This document shows, piece after piece, positions 6,833 through 8,171 of a stretch of DNA of 8,171 bases (position 1 is its first letter; the number at the start of each line of letters is the position of its first letter). The DNA comes from Chitinophaga pinensis (GTDB lineage Bacteria; Bacteroidota; Bacteroidia; Chitinophagales; Chitinophagaceae), in NCBI GenBank assembly GCA_945866165.1, contig CAMBGO010000096.1, positions 1 through 8,171 of the forward strand. The letters are read 5' to 3'. The translations under genes were made by a program, and so were the position numbers. Below the pieces are notes generated by a model. That model searched no databases. It was not told the DNA's origin and saw nothing but the letters and a program-made list of their open reading frames with translations.

Positions 6833-7684
6833 ATGAAAAAAATTCTCATTACAGGAGCCAATGGTCAGCTGGGAAAAGAATTTCGGGACTTGGCTGATAA
6901 ATTTCCTGATTGCGAATTTTTATTCCTCTCAAGAGAAGATCTTCCAATTCATCATTTTGAATTGGTAAGAAATGTTTTTGTTTCCTTTAAGCCGGATTAT
7001 TGTATCAACTGTGCTGCCTATACAGCTGTTGACAAGGCGGAACAAGAGAAGGACTTAGCTTTTCTCGTGAATGCAGAATCTGTTGGCGTATTGGCTGCAG
7101 TATCTCATGTTCATCATGCAAAATTTATACATATATCAACTGACTATGTATATGATGGTATGGCATCACATCCATATACAGAAGATTCAATTACTGACCC
7201 ACAATCAGTTTATGGGTTATCAAAAAAAATGGGTGAAGCAGAAGCAGTTAAAAATAATCCGGAATCTGTTATTATTAGAACATCATGGGTCTACTCTAGG
7301 CATGGAAATAATTTTGTAAAGACTATGATGAGACTGATGCGTGAAAAAGACTCCATTTCAGTTGTATCAGATCAAAAGGGAACACCAACATGGGCTGCAG
7401 ATATTGCATACACTATCATGCAAATAGTCAATGCTAACAACTGGGTTCCTGGGATATATAATTTTTCAAATGATGGTGAAACAACATGGTATGATTTTGC
7501 TGTTGAAATAAAAAGATTGATTGGAAGCAAATGCATCGTGCACGCAATCCCAACTTCATCATATCCAACGCCTGCAAAAAGACCTCAATATAGTGTTCTA
7601 GATAAAGAGAAAATTATTTCAGTTTATCATGTTAAATTAAGAGACTGGCGGGAAAGTCTCGGCAGTTGTATTAAAGGATTGTGA
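6833..7684 (+). CDS. rmlD: dTDP-4-dehydrorhamnose reductase
   Basis: Reduces dTDP-4-keto-L-rhamnose to dTDP-L-rhamnose with NAD(P)H, the last step of the pathway. It has 283 residues, as expected. The cofactor site is TGANGQLGKE with G8, G11 and G14. NCAAYTAVDKAE (59-70), HISTDYVYDG (100-109) with T103 and D104, and YGLSK with Y127 and K131 of the SDR YxxxK pair are characteristic, as are RTSWVYS, GTPTWAADIA and the C-terminal KRPQYSVLD. It begins 11 nt after rmlC in a T-rich spacer without a Shine-Dalgarno sequence and is the last gene of the operon; its stop lies 18 nt from the end of the convergent coiled-coil gene. I see no terminator hairpin in that gap. Confidence 0.96.
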   Translation: MKKILITGANGQLGKEFRDLADKFPDCEFLFLSREDLPIHHFELVRNVFVSFKPDYCINCAAYTAVDKAEQEKDLAFLVNAESVGVLAAVSHVHHAKFIHISTDYVYDGMASHPYTEDSITDPQSVYGLSKKMGEAEAVKNNPESVIIRTSWVYSRHGNNFVKTMMRLMREKDSISVVSDQKGTPTWAADIAYTIMQIVNANNWVPGIYNFSNDGETTWYDFAVEIKRLIGSKCIVHAIPTSSYPTPAKRPQYSVLDKEKIISVYHVKLRDWRESLGSCIKGL

Positions 7685-7702
7685 ATTTATGAGAAGTAAA
7701 AT

Positions 7703-7963
7703 CTATAACCCCTGCTCCATTTTCTCAATAGACCCAACAAGTGAATTCAATTGACTTTCTAATTGAATATTTCTGGTTCTGAGCAATTCCATGGTTTCTT
7801 CCATTTCATTGTATTGTTCCAATGCATTCATTAGTATGGTCTTTTCTTTGGTAAGAATATCAATTTCAGCTTGCATTTTCAATTTTTCAGTTTGAAGCTG
7901 ATTCATATAGCCTTGAAGCCTGGCTATCTTTTCCTCAAGCAGTAATCCCGGTTCATTATTCAT
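7703..7963 (-). CDS. Small coiled-coil protein, function unknown
   Basis: I do not recognise a named family. The product from the ATG at 7963 has 86 residues and is almost all predicted alpha-helix with a clear heptad pattern: L9, I13, L16, M20, L23, M30, I34, L37, L44, L48, then after a phase shift near residue 60 L61, L68, L72, L75, I79 and M82. It is rich in Glu, Gln and Lys, has no Cys, Trp or His, only one Pro (P5), and no signal peptide or membrane segment, so a cytoplasmic oligomer is likely. Size and make-up resemble ZapB-like division factors, but that is a resemblance of type only. The frame extends to an ATG at 7999, but that start would overlap the strong promoter match at 7970-8000, so 7963 is preferred. 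It converges on rmlD and is divergent from the OsmC-like gene. Confidence 0.72.
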   Translation of the reverse strand: MNNEPGLLLEEKIARLQGYMNQLQTEKLKMQAEIDILTKEKTILMNALEQYNEMEETMELLRTRNIQLESQLNSLVGSIEKMEQGL

Positions 7964-7969
7964 ACTTGC

Positions 7970-8000
7970 CAAATTTAGCCAAGTTAGTTTATACAGCAAA
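7970..8000 (-). promoter_or_regulatory. Bacteroidetes-type promoter of the coiled-coil gene
   Basis: On the minus strand the sequence has TTTG (8000-7997), then 19 nt, then TAAATTTG (7977-7970). This matches both parts of the Bacteroidetes sigma consensus (TTTG at -33, TAnnTTTG at -7) at normal spacing. The -7 element ends only 6 nt before the ATG at 7963, so transcription would begin at or within a few bases of the start codon, giving a leaderless or nearly leaderless message. An inverted repeat ACTTG/CAAGT (7964-7968 and 7980-7984) brackets the -7 element. Confidence 0.6.
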
Positions 8001-8045
8001 GTTACAAGTCAAGAAACGTGAAAAAGTCATTAATAACCAATCTTG

Positions 8046-8053
8046 TATATTTG
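8046..8053 (+). promoter_or_regulatory. Candidate -7 promoter element of the OsmC-family gene
   Basis: TATATTTG matches TAnnTTTG exactly and ends 17 nt before the ATG at 8071, implying a leader of roughly 10 nt. The expected -33 position (about 8023-8026) holds AAAG, not TTTG, so the promoter is either weak, activator-dependent or a chance match. Confidence 0.4.
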
Positions 8054-8070
8054 CAATCAAATTCAACATC

Positions 8071-8171
8071 ATGGCGATCATAAAGGCCCACTTGGCAAAT
8101 AACGCGTTTGGGATGGATATTGACGATGCAGACGGACATACCCTTAGAATGGATATTCCCACAGACCAAGG
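8071..8171 (+). CDS. Partial OsmC-family protein, N-terminus only
   Basis: An ATG at 8071 opens a frame that runs off the right edge after 33 full codons. The start MAIIKAHLANNAFGMDIDD and the following DGHTLRMDIPTDQG resemble the N-terminus of Bacteroidetes OsmC/Ohr-superfamily proteins, in which a beta-rich start is followed by a glycine-rich segment and the redox-active cysteines. Those cysteines, which would mark a peroxide-reducing enzyme, lie beyond the window. It is divergent from the coiled-coil gene, with 107 nt between the two start codons, and appears unrelated to the sugar operon. The reading frame is convincing; the family call rests on a short stretch. Confidence 0.6.
   Translation, partial: MAIIKAHLANNAFGMDIDDADGHTLRMDIPTDQ

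Larger units (their letters stand above)
475..7684 (+). other. Predicted seven-gene nucleotide-sugar biosynthesis operon
   Basis: Seven same-strand genes follow one another with gaps of 7, 12, 1, 4, 2 and 11 nt, too short for internal terminators, and I see no stem-loop with a T-run between them. All products are nucleotide-sugar enzymes, so co-transcription is the simplest reading. The unit is bounded by the divergent waaA on the left and the convergent coiled-coil gene on the right. The promoter is unclear: the 402-474 interval has only a weak plus-strand -7-like sequence (TACCTTCG, 449-456) with no -33 partner. No glycosyltransferase, Wzx, Wzy or Wzz gene lies in the unit, so it supplies precursors rather than assembling a polymer. 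Confidence 0.8.

Noticed and set aside
7745..7768. Perfect 8-bp inverted repeat ATTCAATT/AATTGAAT with an 8-nt loop as a terminator for the operon
   Set aside because: It is very AT-rich, has no T-run after it, and arises from the repeated Gln-Leu-Glu/Asn-Ser codons of the coiled-coil gene.
7964..7999. Upstream ATG at 7999 for the coiled-coil gene
   Set aside because: It lies inside the full promoter match at 7970-8000, and the 12 extra residues break the character of the protein.
1..8171. Mobile elements, CRISPR arrays, tRNA or rRNA genes, phage genes
   Set aside because: No transposase, regular repeat array, RNA-gene pattern or terminal inverted repeats were seen on either strand.

Overview
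The window looks like the chromosome of a Bacteroidota (Bacteroidetes) bacterium, possibly from a Chitinophagaceae-like lineage. The evidence is the AT-rich sequence, intergenic spacers without Shine-Dalgarno sequences, several matches to the Bacteroidetes promoter -7 element TAnnTTTG, and a waaA (Kdo transferase) N-terminus in the style of that phylum. The genus-level guess is inference only.

Layout: (1) 1-389, minus strand: the N-terminal part of waaA/kdtA, the transferase that puts Kdo on lipid A; it runs off the left edge. (2) 475-7684, plus strand: seven genes packed with gaps of 1 to 12 nt, almost certainly one operon for nucleotide-sugar synthesis. In order: a WbpE-like PLP sugar aminotransferase, UDP-glucose 6-dehydrogenase (ugd), UDP-glucuronate decarboxylase (UDP-xylose synthase), a TviB/WbpA-type UDP-HexNAc 6-dehydrogenase, and rmlB, rmlC and rmlD. 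(3) 7703-7963, minus strand: a small coiled-coil protein of unknown function, converging on rmlD with only 18 nt between them. (4) 8071 to the right edge, plus strand: the start of an OsmC-family gene, divergent from the coiled-coil gene.

How the genes fit together: Ugd and the decarboxylase form a complete route from UDP-glucose to UDP-glucuronate to UDP-xylose. The TviB-like enzyme would make UDP-GlcNAcA (or the GalNAc equivalent). The aminotransferase could use a 3-keto derivative of that sugar if oxidase and acetyltransferase partners exist elsewhere. RmlB, RmlC and RmlD give dTDP-L-rhamnose from dTDP-glucose, with the thymidylyltransferase RmlA missing from the window. All seven are predicted cytoplasmic enzymes supplying activated sugars for LPS, capsule or exopolysaccharide. 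No glycosyltransferase, flippase or polymerase is present here. The divergent waaA suggests, but does not prove, an LPS context.

I found no mobile element, CRISPR array, tRNA or rRNA, and no clear evidence of a new system. The points most worth a second look are the decarboxylase placed between two different UDP-sugar dehydrogenases, the aminotransferase without its usual pathway partners, a near-leaderless promoter on the coiled-coil gene, and homopolymer tracts in ugd and waaA.
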